Source: a virus. Taken from it: DNA of 34,642 nucleotides. Location of the stretch: the IMG/VR virus record IMGVR_UViG_3300042905_005237, positions 1 to 34,642 of that record; one strand, given 5' to 3'. This document shows, piece after piece, positions 22,892 to 31,976 of this stretch. The notes beneath the pieces are model-generated. The model searched no databases. It was not told the origin of the DNA and saw only the letters and a program-made list of their open reading frames with translations. How positions within the stretch are numbered: the first letter of the stretch is position 1; each line of letters opens with the position of its first letter. Position numbers and translations under genes: made by a program.

Positions 22892-25800
22892 TGGCGTATA
22901 AAAAGATACTTTTCCGTCGTGACCTCGCAGCCACATGGACATCGGTTGACCCAGTACTCTCCGCTGGAGAAATAGGCCTAGAGTCCGACACTGGCAAGAT
23001 AAAGCTTGGTGATGGGACTAGTTCTTGGACTGAGCTTGATTATTTTTACGGTTCACTAGACAGCACATCATATGTTCAGTCCCTTGTTGCTGGCACAGGC
23101 CTAACAATAACCGGAAACTCAGGTTCTGGTTCGACGCCAACAATTTCAATCCCCCAGAGCGTTGCAACAACTGCTTCACCAACATTTGCTCAAGCAACAA
23201 TTAACAACCTGCCAGTCGATGATAAACATGTCGCAACAAAAGCCTATGTTGACGGAATAGCAGCGTCAATTAACTGGCATGAATTTGCCACACTTGCCAC
23301 TGATGCAGCTTTGCCAAACAACCCGACCTATGACAACAGCATTGATGGAATTGGGGCAACTCTAACTGCTGGAGCAAATGCGCGACTTGTCGTGGATGGA
23401 ACTAATGCTTCAACTGGAAATAGAATTCTTGTAAAAAATCAAGCAAACGCTGTCCATAACGGAGTTTACGATGTAACAACTCAGGGAAGCGTCTCCGTTC
23501 CGTGGGTGCTTACTCGTTCTGATGACTTTGATGGTAGTACTCATTTCGCAACTCCACACGCAGGAGACGCATTATACGTCTCGACTGGTTCGGCAAATGC
23601 AAATCAAGGATTTCTTGTATTTACTTCTGGCACCGGAACCGATGGCGAACATGTTATTGGAACAGACGCAATATCATTTACACAATTTTCCGGAACAGCA
23701 CCAATTCTCGCAGGAACTGGTATTACAAAATTTGGAAATCAGCTTTCAATTGGTCAGGATGTCGCACCAAGCGCAAGCGTTGTTTTTGCAGGAATTACTG
23801 GCTATTTAAATGGGATTGCCGAACAGGCAAATGCACTTACCCAGCCAGTGTTTATTGGAACAAAACTGTTTGATGGTTCGGCAAGCATAAGTCTTGGAGT
23901 CGAAGACATAACAGGCCTCCAAGCAACGACGTCAGACCTGAACAAGCTATTTGAATTAACAACGACCAAACTCCAGCTCGATTACCTCAGTAGCGCGAGC
24001 GCAAATATTCAAGACCAAATAAACGATAAAGCAGACTTGCTTAATCCGACTTTCTTTGAAGATATAACCGCCAATAGCAATATATATGCCTCCGAATTTC
24101 ACGGAAATCTAATCGGCACACATACCGGAAATGTTGTTGGTGATTTAACAGGAACGGTTTTTGGGGCGTTCGACGGTAGTGCCAGTGGTGGTTTCTATGG
24201 AACATTAACCGGAGATGTTATCGGACCACTGGTCGGACAGACTACTGGTTTACATGTTGGAGACGTAACCGGAAACCTAACAGGAAATGTCATCGGAGAT
24301 GTTACTGGAAGCGTTAGCGGAAACCTTCTTGGAAACGTAACAGGAAACGTTTTAGGAAACGTAACAGGAAATTTGATTGGAAATGTGACTGGCTCTGTGG
24401 ACGGAAGCATATCCGGAAACGCCGCAACAGTTTCTTCAATATCCAATCATGGTATAGACGGCCTTTCGGACGTCACTGCACCAACGCCAACTGCTAATCA
24501 ATTCCTGAAATACAATGGAACAGCTTGGGTTCCTGATTTAGTTGACCTCAATACCGATACGAGCGGAAACTATGTTGCCTCGGTTATAGCCGGAACTGGC
24601 GTGTCGCTGACAAACGGCGTCGCACAGGAAGCAGGAACACCAACTATAAGTATTGGTCAATCTGTTGGCTCTGGTGATTCTCCGCAGTTTGCTGGCCTTT
24701 CAATAGGCAATACAAACCTAACCGTCAACGGAAACCTTACCTATAACGCTGGAACCAATCTTGCCACCGTGAATACTCTTTCCGAGCACGGCCTTTATGT
24801 CGGAGCAAGGATTACGGTTTCTGGAGCGACACAAGAAGGCTACAACGGCAGCTTTACTGTTGCTCAAGTAACATCTGCATACCAGTTTAGATACACCCCA
24901 GTAGAGACTCCGTCTTCTGCGATTTCATCTGGAAGCCCGGAAGTCAAATTTGGCGGAGGCATTACTTTTGAAGGCTCAACGCCAGACGAATTTGAAACAG
25001 TAATCACATTTGCAAACCCAACAGCAGACAGGGTTATATCTTTCCCAGATGCAACAACGACTCTTGTCGGTACTAATACCACGGATACGTTAACAAACAA
25101 AACTTTAACTAGCCCAGTTATTACTGGTGTATCGCCAATTCTGACGCTTTCTGGTGATGTTTCTGGTTCGGTGACTTTCACCGACCTTGGCAATGCGACA
25201 ATGTCGACAGCGATTCAACCAAACTCCGTAGTAATGGGAACCGACACAACTGGCAACTATGTAGCCAATCTGGTTGCTGGAACAGGTATAACGATTACGG
25301 ACAACTCTGGTGAATCTGCCACTCCAACAATTTCCATTGGGCAAGCTGTCGGTACTAGTGCATCCGTGCAATTCGACACACTTGTCGTAACTAACCTTTT
25401 TGCAACAAACCAGGAAGTAACTAATCAAGCATCCCTAAATGTTGCCAGCGGCGAGATTGTTCTTAATGCTGGCACGGTTGGCGCTCCAACTCTTAACGGA
25501 GCAATAAAAATTGACAGAGGTTCAAGCGCAAGCGTTGAAATTAGATGGAACGAAACGCTGGATAGATGGGAATCCACCAGAGATGGAAGCACCTATAAAA
25601 TAATTGACGAGGGCGCAAAAATGACGCTGGGGACTACCCCTCCAGCAGCCCCAGACGATGGGGACTTCTGGTTTGAGACGGACTCGGCTATAACGTTTGT
25701 TTATTACGATTCCTACTGGATTGAAATTGGCGCTTCTGGAATTGGTGCTGTCATTGGGTCTAGCTCTCCAGAAAATCCGGCCAACGGACAGTTCTGGTTT

Positions 25801-25911
25801 AAAAACACGACAAACGAAGTATTTGTGTATTACAACGGTTCATGGGTGCTTGTATCTCGCTCGACTAGCACCGACGACGTCAACGTAGCGTCTATCATGG
25901 GAGCGTTCTAA
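22891..25911 (+). CDS. Large modular tail fibre with Gly-x-x-x solenoid
   Basis: The protein has 1006 residues. Residues 1-50 (ILFRRDLAATW, PVLSAGEIGLESDTGKIKLG, DGTSSWTEL) are the common N-terminal module of phage receptor-binding fibres, as in major-tropism-determinant-type proteins. Next come fibre modules, a domain around residues 120-270 with INWHEFATLATDAALP, and a striking run with Gly at every fourth residue (405-512). Further modules follow (DTSGNYVASVIAGTGVSL, VEIRWNETLDRWES), shared in type with the fibre at 16827. Two copies of a P-x-x-G-x-F-WF, Y-W-V strand motif lie near the end. It is a probable host-binding fibre. Confidence 0.85.
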   Translation: MAYKKILFRRDLAATWTSVDPVLSAGEIGLESDTGKIKLGDGTSSWTELDYFYGSLDSTSYVQSLVAGTGLTITGNSGSGSTPTISIPQSVATTASPTFAQATINNLPVDDKHVATKAYVDGIAASINWHEFATLATDAALPNNPTYDNSIDGIGATLTAGANARLVVDGTNASTGNRILVKNQANAVHNGVYDVTTQGSVSVPWVLTRSDDFDGSTHFATPHAGDALYVSTGSANANQGFLVFTSGTGTDGEHVIGTDAISFTQFSGTAPILAGTGITKFGNQLSIGQDVAPSASVVFAGITGYLNGIAEQANALTQPVFIGTKLFDGSASISLGVEDITGLQATTSDLNKLFELTTTKLQLDYLSSASANIQDQINDKADLLNPTFFEDITANSNIYASEFHGNLIGTHTGNVVGDLTGTVFGAFDGSASGGFYGTLTGDVIGPLVGQTTGLHVGDVTGNLTGNVIGDVTGSVSGNLLGNVTGNVLGNVTGNLIGNVTGSVDGSISGNAATVSSISNHGIDGLSDVTAPTPTANQFLKYNGTAWVPDLVDLNTDTSGNYVASVIAGTGVSLTNGVAQEAGTPTISIGQSVGSGDSPQFAGLSIGNTNLTVNGNLTYNAGTNLATVNTLSEHGLYVGARITVSGATQEGYNGSFTVAQVTSAYQFRYTPVETPSSAISSGSPEVKFGGGITFEGSTPDEFETVITFANPTADRVISFPDATTTLVGTNTTDTLTNKTLTSPVITGVSPILTLSGDVSGSVTFTDLGNATMSTAIQPNSVVMGTDTTGNYVANLVAGTGITITDNSGESATPTISIGQAVGTSASVQFDTLVVTNLFATNQEVTNQASLNVASGEIVLNAGTVGAPTLNGAIKIDRGSSASVEIRWNETLDRWESTRDGSTYKIIDEGAKMTLGTTPPAAPDDGDFWFETDSAITFVYYDSYWIEIGASGIGAVIGSSSPENPANGQFWFKNTTNEVFVYYNGSWVLVSRSTSTDDVNVASIMGAF
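24103..24426 (+). repeat. 27 consecutive Gly-x-x-x tetrapeptides
   Basis: Translated residues 405-512 of the fibre have Gly at every fourth position without interruption, with units such as GNVT, GDVT, GNLI and GNVL. Within a unit the position after Gly is mostly polar and the third is mostly a beta-branched or aliphatic residue. The DNA repeats are diverged, indicating selection for the amino-acid pattern. Confidence 0.85.
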
Positions 25912-25927
25912 ATGACTGGAGCAATAA

Positions 25928-26239
25928 ATGGCTAATACAGCTAAGGTCCTATTCAGGGGCGCTGCAACTGTTTACACTACCCCGGCGACAACGCTGTACA
26001 CCGTGCCGTCCCTGACGACCACTGTAGTAACTAATGTTGTTGTGGCCAATAACGCCGTAGCTGGAGGAACATACTCGCTCAATCTCGACGGAATTCCTCT
26101 TGTTCCAACCTTGGAGATACCAGGAAATTCGGTTATTTCGCTTGACCTAAAGCAGGTTCTTACGGCTGGCGACACAATTACTGGAAATGCAAACTCAACT
26201 GATATTAAATTTCACATCAGCGGGATGGAGATAGCGTAA
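25928..26239 (+). CDS. Small beta-sandwich structural protein
   Basis: This 103-residue protein contains ATTLYTVPSLTTTVVTNVVV, GGTYSLNLDGIPLVP, IPGNSVISLDLKQVL, AGDTITGNA and FHISGMEIA. It is a pattern I recognise from phage structural proteins placed beside fibre genes (strand-rich, ending in isGvEi). A GGAG site lies six bases before the ATG. The TAA overlaps the next ATG by one base. It is probably a virion decoration or baseplate protein; no enzymatic motif is present. Confidence 0.6.
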   Translation: MANTAKVLFRGAATVYTTPATTLYTVPSLTTTVVTNVVVANNAVAGGTYSLNLDGIPLVPTLEIPGNSVISLDLKQVLTAGDTITGNANSTDIKFHISGMEIA

Positions 26240-29004
26240 TGGGTCTTAATCAAATACCTCCTGGCTTGACGCCGATTACTCCAGAGGAAGTGCTGTACGA
26301 CCCAGTACAGAAGCTCCGCGTATCCCAGCCACAGTCACTAATTGACACCGACTTTGAATACGGAACTCAAATTTCAAAGTGGGAAAACCTAACGACAGTA
26401 GGTGCGCGCCCGTTTATTTATGACTCGTCAAGTCCGGTAACAACAATTACTGCGATTACGATGAATACATCGTCGAGAACAGTTACCGTTTCACTCACCG
26501 ACACAACCGGACTTGCTGTTGGGACACCAATTACCGTCAGGGATACGCAGCTATCGATTGCTAACGGTGCCTACCTTATTGAGTCTGTAACCACCAACAC
26601 GTCATTTACCTATACAGGTAAAGCTGTCAATACTGGAGCACTGACATCAATTTTTGATGCAAACAAAACTGCAATTTTTACTGGTGTTATTTTTACAAAC
26701 GCAAAAATTGGTGGAGCTCCAACTGTTTCATATTCTGGAACAGCTGTTACGGTGACAACAACAATCCCGCATGGTCTTTCGATAGGCAACGAAGTTGCTG
26801 TAACAGGAATTACAACATCTGGCTCAAATCCTCCAAACGGTGCGAACTTTGTTTCAAGAATTATAAGCTCAACACAGTTTGTTTATCATGCACCAGTTGC
26901 TCCAACTGGAACATTGACTGCATCGTCGGCATCTGTATATGTGGCTCCATCGGGCAACTTCCTGCACAGACCTTTTGATGGTGGAGTTATCTTCTCAAAT
27001 AATGGAACTTCAAACTACGAACTAGCCACACGTCAAACACGTCGTTACTTCCGTTATCAGTCAGGAAAGGGAATCCAGATGTCATCTGGAACGCTCCTTA
27101 AACCAGACCTTCAGCTGGACCAACTCAACTACAACTCATCAACAAACTTGGTAACTGTGCAAACTAAAGAGAAGCACAACCTCTACCCAGGCTCGACAAT
27201 AACTATTTTTGGCGCCAATGAGGCAATCTTTAACGGTACAACAACCGTTTATACGATTACTGGGTACAATACATTTACGTATACTCCAGCAACTTCGTCT
27301 GGAACGAACGTTCTTGCTTCTGGTCCTTATTACATTACCGTTGCAGGTTGGTATGGAAACGTAAACAGAATTGGTTTGTTTGACGACCAAAACGGAGTGT
27401 TCTTTGAATTTGACGGGCAAACGTTGTGGGCCGTAAAACGTTCATCAACATTCCAGATTTCTGGTAAGTCATCATTCACAAATGGCTCATGCACCGTGAC
27501 TCAAACAAACGCAGCGTTCCCAACGAGATATGCTGGTCAGCTTGAAATCGGAGATTACATTGTTGCTCGAGGCATGTCATACAGGGTTACAGATATCGCA
27601 AGTAATACATCATTGACCATTAGTCCTGCATGGCGTGGCACTTCATCAACAATGGTTTCAGTATCTAAGACCGTTGATACAAAGTATCCTCAGGCCGAAT
27701 GGAATCTTGATAAGTTCGACGGAACGGGAGCTTCCGGCTACAACGTTGACCTTTCAAGAATGCAGATGTTCTACATTGACTATTCGTGGTATGGTGCTGG
27801 TTTTATTCGCTGGGGCATGCGGGCAAAAGACGGAAAAGTAACGTACGCCCATAAAATAGTTAATAACAATACAAACGCTGAAGCGTATATGCGCTCTGGA
27901 AACCTTCCAGCAAGATACGAAAGTCTTAGTCAGCCACCACACACTCAGCTAACCGGAACATTATCCGATTCTGAAACAACGACCATGAATGTTGGCAGTA
28001 CGACTGGATTTCCAAGTGCCGGCACATTGTGTGTATTCAATACGGCAACTGGTTATGAATTTATTAACTACACAGGAAAGACTGCTACAACGTTCACTGG
28101 TCTAACAAGACAGCAAACAGGAAACGCTTCCCTTGCCATAACAATTGCGGCTGGAGCCAACGACGGAACAGTGGCTTCCAACTCCGGATTACAAGTTGGT
28201 CAGAGAGTTACTGGAACAGACGTGCCTGATGGTACGTTTATTCAGCAAATTTCTGGAAACAATATCAAACTGAGCGCGGCAGTAACTGGCGCGAACCCAA
28301 CAGTAAGCGCAATTCCGATGGGTACAAATGCGGCACTTGCATTCACATACTCAGCATCAAATCCAGTGGGCGTTGAGTTGGCATTCCCAACTTATGCTCC
28401 TTCCATTTCTCACTGGGGAACCTCAGCGATTATGGACGGAAGATTTGATGACGACAAATCGCTCGTGTTTACATATGGCCAGACAACCGGTATCGCGATT
28501 GCGTCTGGCGCAACAAAAGCACTATTGGCTATACGTGTGTCACCGTCGGCAGATAATGGAACATCGTCTGCTTTCGGTGAGCGTGAGCTGGTGAACAGAA
28601 TGCAACTCGTACTCCGCAACCTGGACGTAACGACAACTTCAAGTACGTCAAACCTTCTAATCACGGCGATTCTCAACGGAGTTCCGACCGTTTCAAGAAC
28701 ATGGTCAAAACCGACCACAGTTACCTCGAGCTTGGCTCAAATTGCAGATTATTCCGCAGTTGATGCTCAAGTGAGCGGTGGTGAAGTTACTGGCGGTTTC
28801 TTCACTGGTGGTATTGGTGGCGTTCAGATTAGCCTTGAGGACGTTCGTGACCTTGGCAACTCTGTTCTTGGTGGCGGTACGACATCAACAACAACAGGTA
28901 TATATCCAGACGGACCAGACACGCTGCATATTGTTGCTAGAAACATCGGTTCGGCATCAGCAACCGTGTTTGCCCGTCTATCTTGGACGGAAGCACAGGC
29001 CTAA
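26239..29004 (+). CDS. Large structural protein, baseplate/tail type
   Basis: The 921-residue protein begins GLNQIPPGLTPITPEEVLYD, then KLRVSQPQSLIDTDFEYG and SKWENL. This opening is typical of large aquatic-phage structural proteins encoded next to tail fibres. Several repeated modules follow, with LSIGNEVAVTGI and YPGSTITIFGANEA, and a domain rich in aromatic residues (NRIGLFDDQNGVFFEFDGQT). Towards the end are two segments, LCVFNTATGYEFINYTG and GLQVGQRVTGTDVPDG, and a beta-rich C-terminus. It has no signal peptide or membrane segment. It is inferred to be a virion protein to which fibres attach. Confidence 0.7.
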   Translation: MGLNQIPPGLTPITPEEVLYDPVQKLRVSQPQSLIDTDFEYGTQISKWENLTTVGARPFIYDSSSPVTTITAITMNTSSRTVTVSLTDTTGLAVGTPITVRDTQLSIANGAYLIESVTTNTSFTYTGKAVNTGALTSIFDANKTAIFTGVIFTNAKIGGAPTVSYSGTAVTVTTTIPHGLSIGNEVAVTGITTSGSNPPNGANFVSRIISSTQFVYHAPVAPTGTLTASSASVYVAPSGNFLHRPFDGGVIFSNNGTSNYELATRQTRRYFRYQSGKGIQMSSGTLLKPDLQLDQLNYNSSTNLVTVQTKEKHNLYPGSTITIFGANEAIFNGTTTVYTITGYNTFTYTPATSSGTNVLASGPYYITVAGWYGNVNRIGLFDDQNGVFFEFDGQTLWAVKRSSTFQISGKSSFTNGSCTVTQTNAAFPTRYAGQLEIGDYIVARGMSYRVTDIASNTSLTISPAWRGTSSTMVSVSKTVDTKYPQAEWNLDKFDGTGASGYNVDLSRMQMFYIDYSWYGAGFIRWGMRAKDGKVTYAHKIVNNNTNAEAYMRSGNLPARYESLSQPPHTQLTGTLSDSETTTMNVGSTTGFPSAGTLCVFNTATGYEFINYTGKTATTFTGLTRQQTGNASLAITIAAGANDGTVASNSGLQVGQRVTGTDVPDGTFIQQISGNNIKLSAAVTGANPTVSAIPMGTNAALAFTYSASNPVGVELAFPTYAPSISHWGTSAIMDGRFDDDKSLVFTYGQTTGIAIASGATKALLAIRVSPSADNGTSSAFGERELVNRMQLVLRNLDVTTTSSTSNLLITAILNGVPTVSRTWSKPTTVTSSLAQIADYSAVDAQVSGGEVTGGFFTGGIGGVQISLEDVRDLGNSVLGGGTTSTTTGIYPDGPDTLHIVARNIGSASATVFARLSWTEAQA

Positions 29005-29006
29005 AC

Positions 29007-29783
29007 ATGCCAGCAATTGACTTTCCATCAGGTGCACAATCAGGCGACCTTCACGTAAGTTCGGGTAAGACCTGGACCTTCAACGGTTCTGGTTGGGTTC
29101 TTGTAACAATCCCATCAGCAATGTTTTCTTCGGGCGCTGTTGCTGGTTCGTCTCTAACCGAGGATTCTGTTCCTCTCAACAGACTTGTGGACAGTGACCC
29201 TGGCAAGATTGTTATGTACAACTCATCCGGTGTTGCCACCTCAACAACCATATCTGGCGATGTATCAATGACTAGCTCTGGTGTTTTGACAATTGACAAT
29301 GATGTTATTAGCGATACTCATATTGCCAACGGCGCAGAAATCAACCCAGAAAAAATTGCTGGAACAGCGGTTGTTCTAACCGACCAAGCGGTCATTACTT
29401 CGTACATGATTGAAGATGGAACCATCGTCGACGGAGACATATCCTCAGATGCCGGAATAGGTCGAAACAAATTGGCCGAACCATTGACAAATGCTCAAGC
29501 AGCCAGCTACACGCTTGTTCTTTCGGATAGAAATAAGATTATCGAGATGAACGTTGCCACAGCTAATACTTTGACAGTCCCCCCTGATTCATCGGTGTTT
29601 TTTGCAACTGGAACGCATATCACGGTTATTCAAACAGGGGCAGGTCAGTGCACTGTTACGCAGGGTTCAGGGGTGACCATTAACGCAACACCTGGACGCA
29701 AAATGCGAGCGCAGTGGTCAGGTGCTACGCTGATAAAAAGAGCAGCTGACACCTGGGTGCTCATCGGAGACCTTTCGGCATAA
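29007..29783 (+). CDS. Short fibre protein with shared C-terminal cap
   Basis: The protein has 258 residues from the ATG at 29007, just after the previous stop; a TTG at 28983 is less likely. Its N-terminus (FPSGAQSGDLHVSSGKTW, NGSGW) matches the small protein at 22709. Its last 100 residues (AASYTLVLSDRNKIIEMN, LTVPPDSSVFFATGTHIT, WVLIGDLSA) match the C-terminal cap of the fibre at 16827 (GNYTLASGDAAETIIIMD, LTVPPASSVAFVTGTSIT, WFVIGDLAA). The middle contains IANGAEINPEKIAG-type segments found in fibre shafts. It looks like a compact fibre assembled from modules used elsewhere in the window. Confidence 0.7.
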   Translation: MPAIDFPSGAQSGDLHVSSGKTWTFNGSGWVLVTIPSAMFSSGAVAGSSLTEDSVPLNRLVDSDPGKIVMYNSSGVATSTTISGDVSMTSSGVLTIDNDVISDTHIANGAEINPEKIAGTAVVLTDQAVITSYMIEDGTIVDGDISSDAGIGRNKLAEPLTNAQAASYTLVLSDRNKIIEMNVATANTLTVPPDSSVFFATGTHITVIQTGAGQCTVTQGSGVTINATPGRKMRAQWSGATLIKRAADTWVLIGDLSA

Positions 29784-29786
29784 ACC

Positions 29787-31031
29787 ATGGAAGCAATAAA
29801 AGACAGTGGTGGGAAAAAGCCAACTACGCCAACCAACGTCACAGCGACGAATACCGGCGTGGGCACTGTGGCTTCAATATCTTTTACGCCGTCTGAGTAT
29901 ATAGGTAAAGATGCAATAACCTATACCGCTACATCAAACCCGGGAAGCATTAGCGCCTCCGCCTCAAGTTCGCCAATAACAGTAACTGGTCTTACTGCTG
30001 GTACGAGCTATACATTCTCTCTTGTTGCAACAACAAATTATGGCGTTCCATCAGATTCTGTTTCCACATCATCTGTTGCAATCGGCCAAAACCCAGGTGC
30101 TCCTACAATCGGAACTGCATCAATCGTTGCAAACACAGATAGAGCTATAGACGTTGCTTATACGGCTGGTGCAGCTGGTACTGGAGCGACAACGTTTACG
30201 GCAACATCTTCGCCGGAAGGAATTACCGCAACTGGCTCCAGTCCCATTAGAGTGACTGGCCTAACTGCTGGAACCTCTTACACATTTACTGTTACCGCAT
30301 CAAACTTGTTCGGTGCAGCAACTTCTGCTGCATCAAACTCAGTAGTTGCCGGGAACAAACCAACTGCCCCAGCAATAGGCACCGCTGTAATTGTTCAAAA
30401 CGTAGATAGGGCGATTGATGTTCCATTCACACCAGGCGCGACTGGAACTGGTTCTCCCACATACACAGTAACAACGAGTCCTGGGGCATTGACCTTTACC
30501 GGAACAAGCCCAATTAGGGCTACGGGTTTAACCGCAGGTCAAGCATATACATTTACCGTTACCGCATCTTCTGTGTATGGTTCAGCAACTTCTGCTGCGT
30601 CAAACTCGGTGACGGCAGGAAACAGGCCGGGTGCACCAACTGGGGTATCTGGTGCTGCAGGAAACGCTCAAGTGACTGTCTCATTTACTGCAGGAGCTGC
30701 GGGAACTGGTTCCACAACATTCACTGCAATTTCATCGCCAGGAAACGTTCAGGCCTCTGGAACTTCTCCTATTACCGTTACAGGTCTTACCAACGGTACT
30801 GCCTATACATTCACCGTAAGAGCAACCAATAGCTACGGATTCCAGACCTCTGCTTCGTCTGGTTCAGTAAGCCCGGTAGCTCCTCCATATTTCCCTCCAT
30901 ATTTCCCTCCATACTTTCCTCCATTTTTCCCGCCATTTTTCCCGCCTTTCTTCCCACCGTTCTTCCCACCTTTCTTCCCGCCATTTTTCCCACCTTTCTT
31001 CCCGCCGTTTTTCCCACCAGGGTTTAAGTGA
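29787..31031 (+). CDS. Four-domain fibronectin-III protein with [Y/F]FPP tetrapeptide tail
   Basis: The protein (414 residues) has four fibronectin-III-like domains (about 12-100, 102-190, 192-280 and 282-367), each with a GLTxGxxYTF motif. The tail (368-411) is an uninterrupted run of eleven tetrapeptides, three YFPP then eight FFPP, ending in GFK. The ATG follows the previous stop by three bases. Its TGA overlaps the next start (TGATG). It belongs with the fibre genes and parallels the Fn3 protein at 20270, which also ends in a Pro-rich tract. The tail is rigid (polyproline) and exposes aromatic rings; its role is unknown. Confidence 0.75.
   Translation: MEAIKDSGGKKPTTPTNVTATNTGVGTVASISFTPSEYIGKDAITYTATSNPGSISASASSSPITVTGLTAGTSYTFSLVATTNYGVPSDSVSTSSVAIGQNPGAPTIGTASIVANTDRAIDVAYTAGAAGTGATTFTATSSPEGITATGSSPIRVTGLTAGTSYTFTVTASNLFGAATSAASNSVVAGNKPTAPAIGTAVIVQNVDRAIDVPFTPGATGTGSPTYTVTTSPGALTFTGTSPIRATGLTAGQAYTFTVTASSVYGSATSAASNSVTAGNRPGAPTGVSGAAGNAQVTVSFTAGAAGTGSTTFTAISSPGNVQASGTSPITVTGLTNGTAYTFTVRATNSYGFQTSASSGSVSPVAPPYFPPYFPPYFPPFFPPFFPPFFPPFFPPFFPPFFPPFFPPFFPPGFK
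30888..31019 (+). repeat. Eleven tandem 12-base units encoding [Y/F]FPP
   Basis: The twelve-base units vary at synonymous positions (for example TTT/TTC and CCG/CCA/CCT), while the protein pattern is exact after the third unit. The reverse strand appears as an open frame rich in Gly, Lys and Arg, which is an antisense shadow. Confidence 0.9.
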
Positions 31032-31966
31032 TGGACTGCGAAATACAAGAAGCGCCAATTGCGGAAAATGATTGGAGTGACACGGTTCTTCCGTTTTCCA
31101 TATATGACATTAATTTGTCGTCAGCTGATGGAAAATCATCAGACATTCTAAAAAACCGCAAGGGAAAAGTTACTCTTATTTTTAATGTGTCGGCTGGATG
31201 TGGGAATATTCCACAACACTCCGTAATCGAAGAATTAAATCAAAAATACAAAAACGAAGATGATTTTGATATTCTTGCGGTTGTTGTTGATGATTTTGTT
31301 TGCCACGGATATCCCGAATTTCAAGAAGGTCTCCAGGCGTACTTGGATAAAAATGAACTAGATATCACGCCGGGCCAATTGTCTGAACAGTACGCGAAAG
31401 AGCATTTTGGTGTTACGTATCAATTTTCTGAATTAACAAATGGAAGATTTGATAAACATACCTACGATGAGAATTTTGTTCCAGGAAAAATTAAAATGCA
31501 AGAACAGCACGACCTGTGGTGGTACTTAACTGGAGCATACAAAGCAGACCTCCAGCCAAACGGAGTGCCATACCATTATGAGGAAATACCTTGGTCTTTC
31601 TCGAATGAGCTAACACCAGATGGTTACGCAAAAGTTGATACAGGAAAACGTGGGTTTTATCCTCTCCGAGGCAATTTTGAAAAGTTCCTTATCGATAGAG
31701 ATGGAATAAGAATCAAGCGTTATGCAAATGGATTTTTGCTTGGGGAGAGAAATCCAGACGGAGAAATGTTTCCATGGCTTGAAGAAAGATATGATGAAAA
31801 TGGACGTCGTTACTACAAGCCAAAAACTGAACACGTAGAAGAACCTGGCCACATCTCGTACTCAAAAACTGGTACCGCTTGGCCAAATATCACCCAGAGA
31901 AAAGGCATAGATTTTTCGTTGCAGCTCATAAGCGCTGATATAGACGAGTTTTTGCAAAATAGATAA
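31031..31966 (+). CDS. Glutathione-peroxidase-like thioredoxin-fold protein
   Basis: This 311-residue protein starts at ATG 31031, overlapping the previous stop. GKVTLIFNVSAGCGNIPQ (45-62) is very close to the active-site segment of glutathione peroxidases (GKVxLIxNVASxCGxTxQ), with Cys57 at the peroxidatic position. YKNEDDFDILAVVVDDF (73-89) and NFEKFLIDRDG (215-225) match the next family blocks. Two expected catalytic residues are changed: the Gln of PCNQFG aligns with D88, and the Trp of WNFxKFL is G214, though N215 remains. An insert of about 80 residues and a C-terminal extension after 240 are unusual. It may reduce peroxides or act as an oxidoreductase; activity is uncertain. Confidence 0.7.
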   Translation: MDCEIQEAPIAENDWSDTVLPFSIYDINLSSADGKSSDILKNRKGKVTLIFNVSAGCGNIPQHSVIEELNQKYKNEDDFDILAVVVDDFVCHGYPEFQEGLQAYLDKNELDITPGQLSEQYAKEHFGVTYQFSELTNGRFDKHTYDENFVPGKIKMQEQHDLWWYLTGAYKADLQPNGVPYHYEEIPWSFSNELTPDGYAKVDTGKRGFYPLRGNFEKFLIDRDGIRIKRYANGFLLGERNPDGEMFPWLEERYDENGRRYYKPKTEHVEEPGHISYSKTGTAWPNITQRKGIDFSLQLISADIDEFLQNR

Positions 31967-31976
31967 GGTTGTAGCC

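Noticed and set aside
30811-31058. Minus-strand frames rich in Gly, Lys and Arg
   Set aside because: They are the reverse complement of the [Y/F]FPP-coding repeats and have no independent support.
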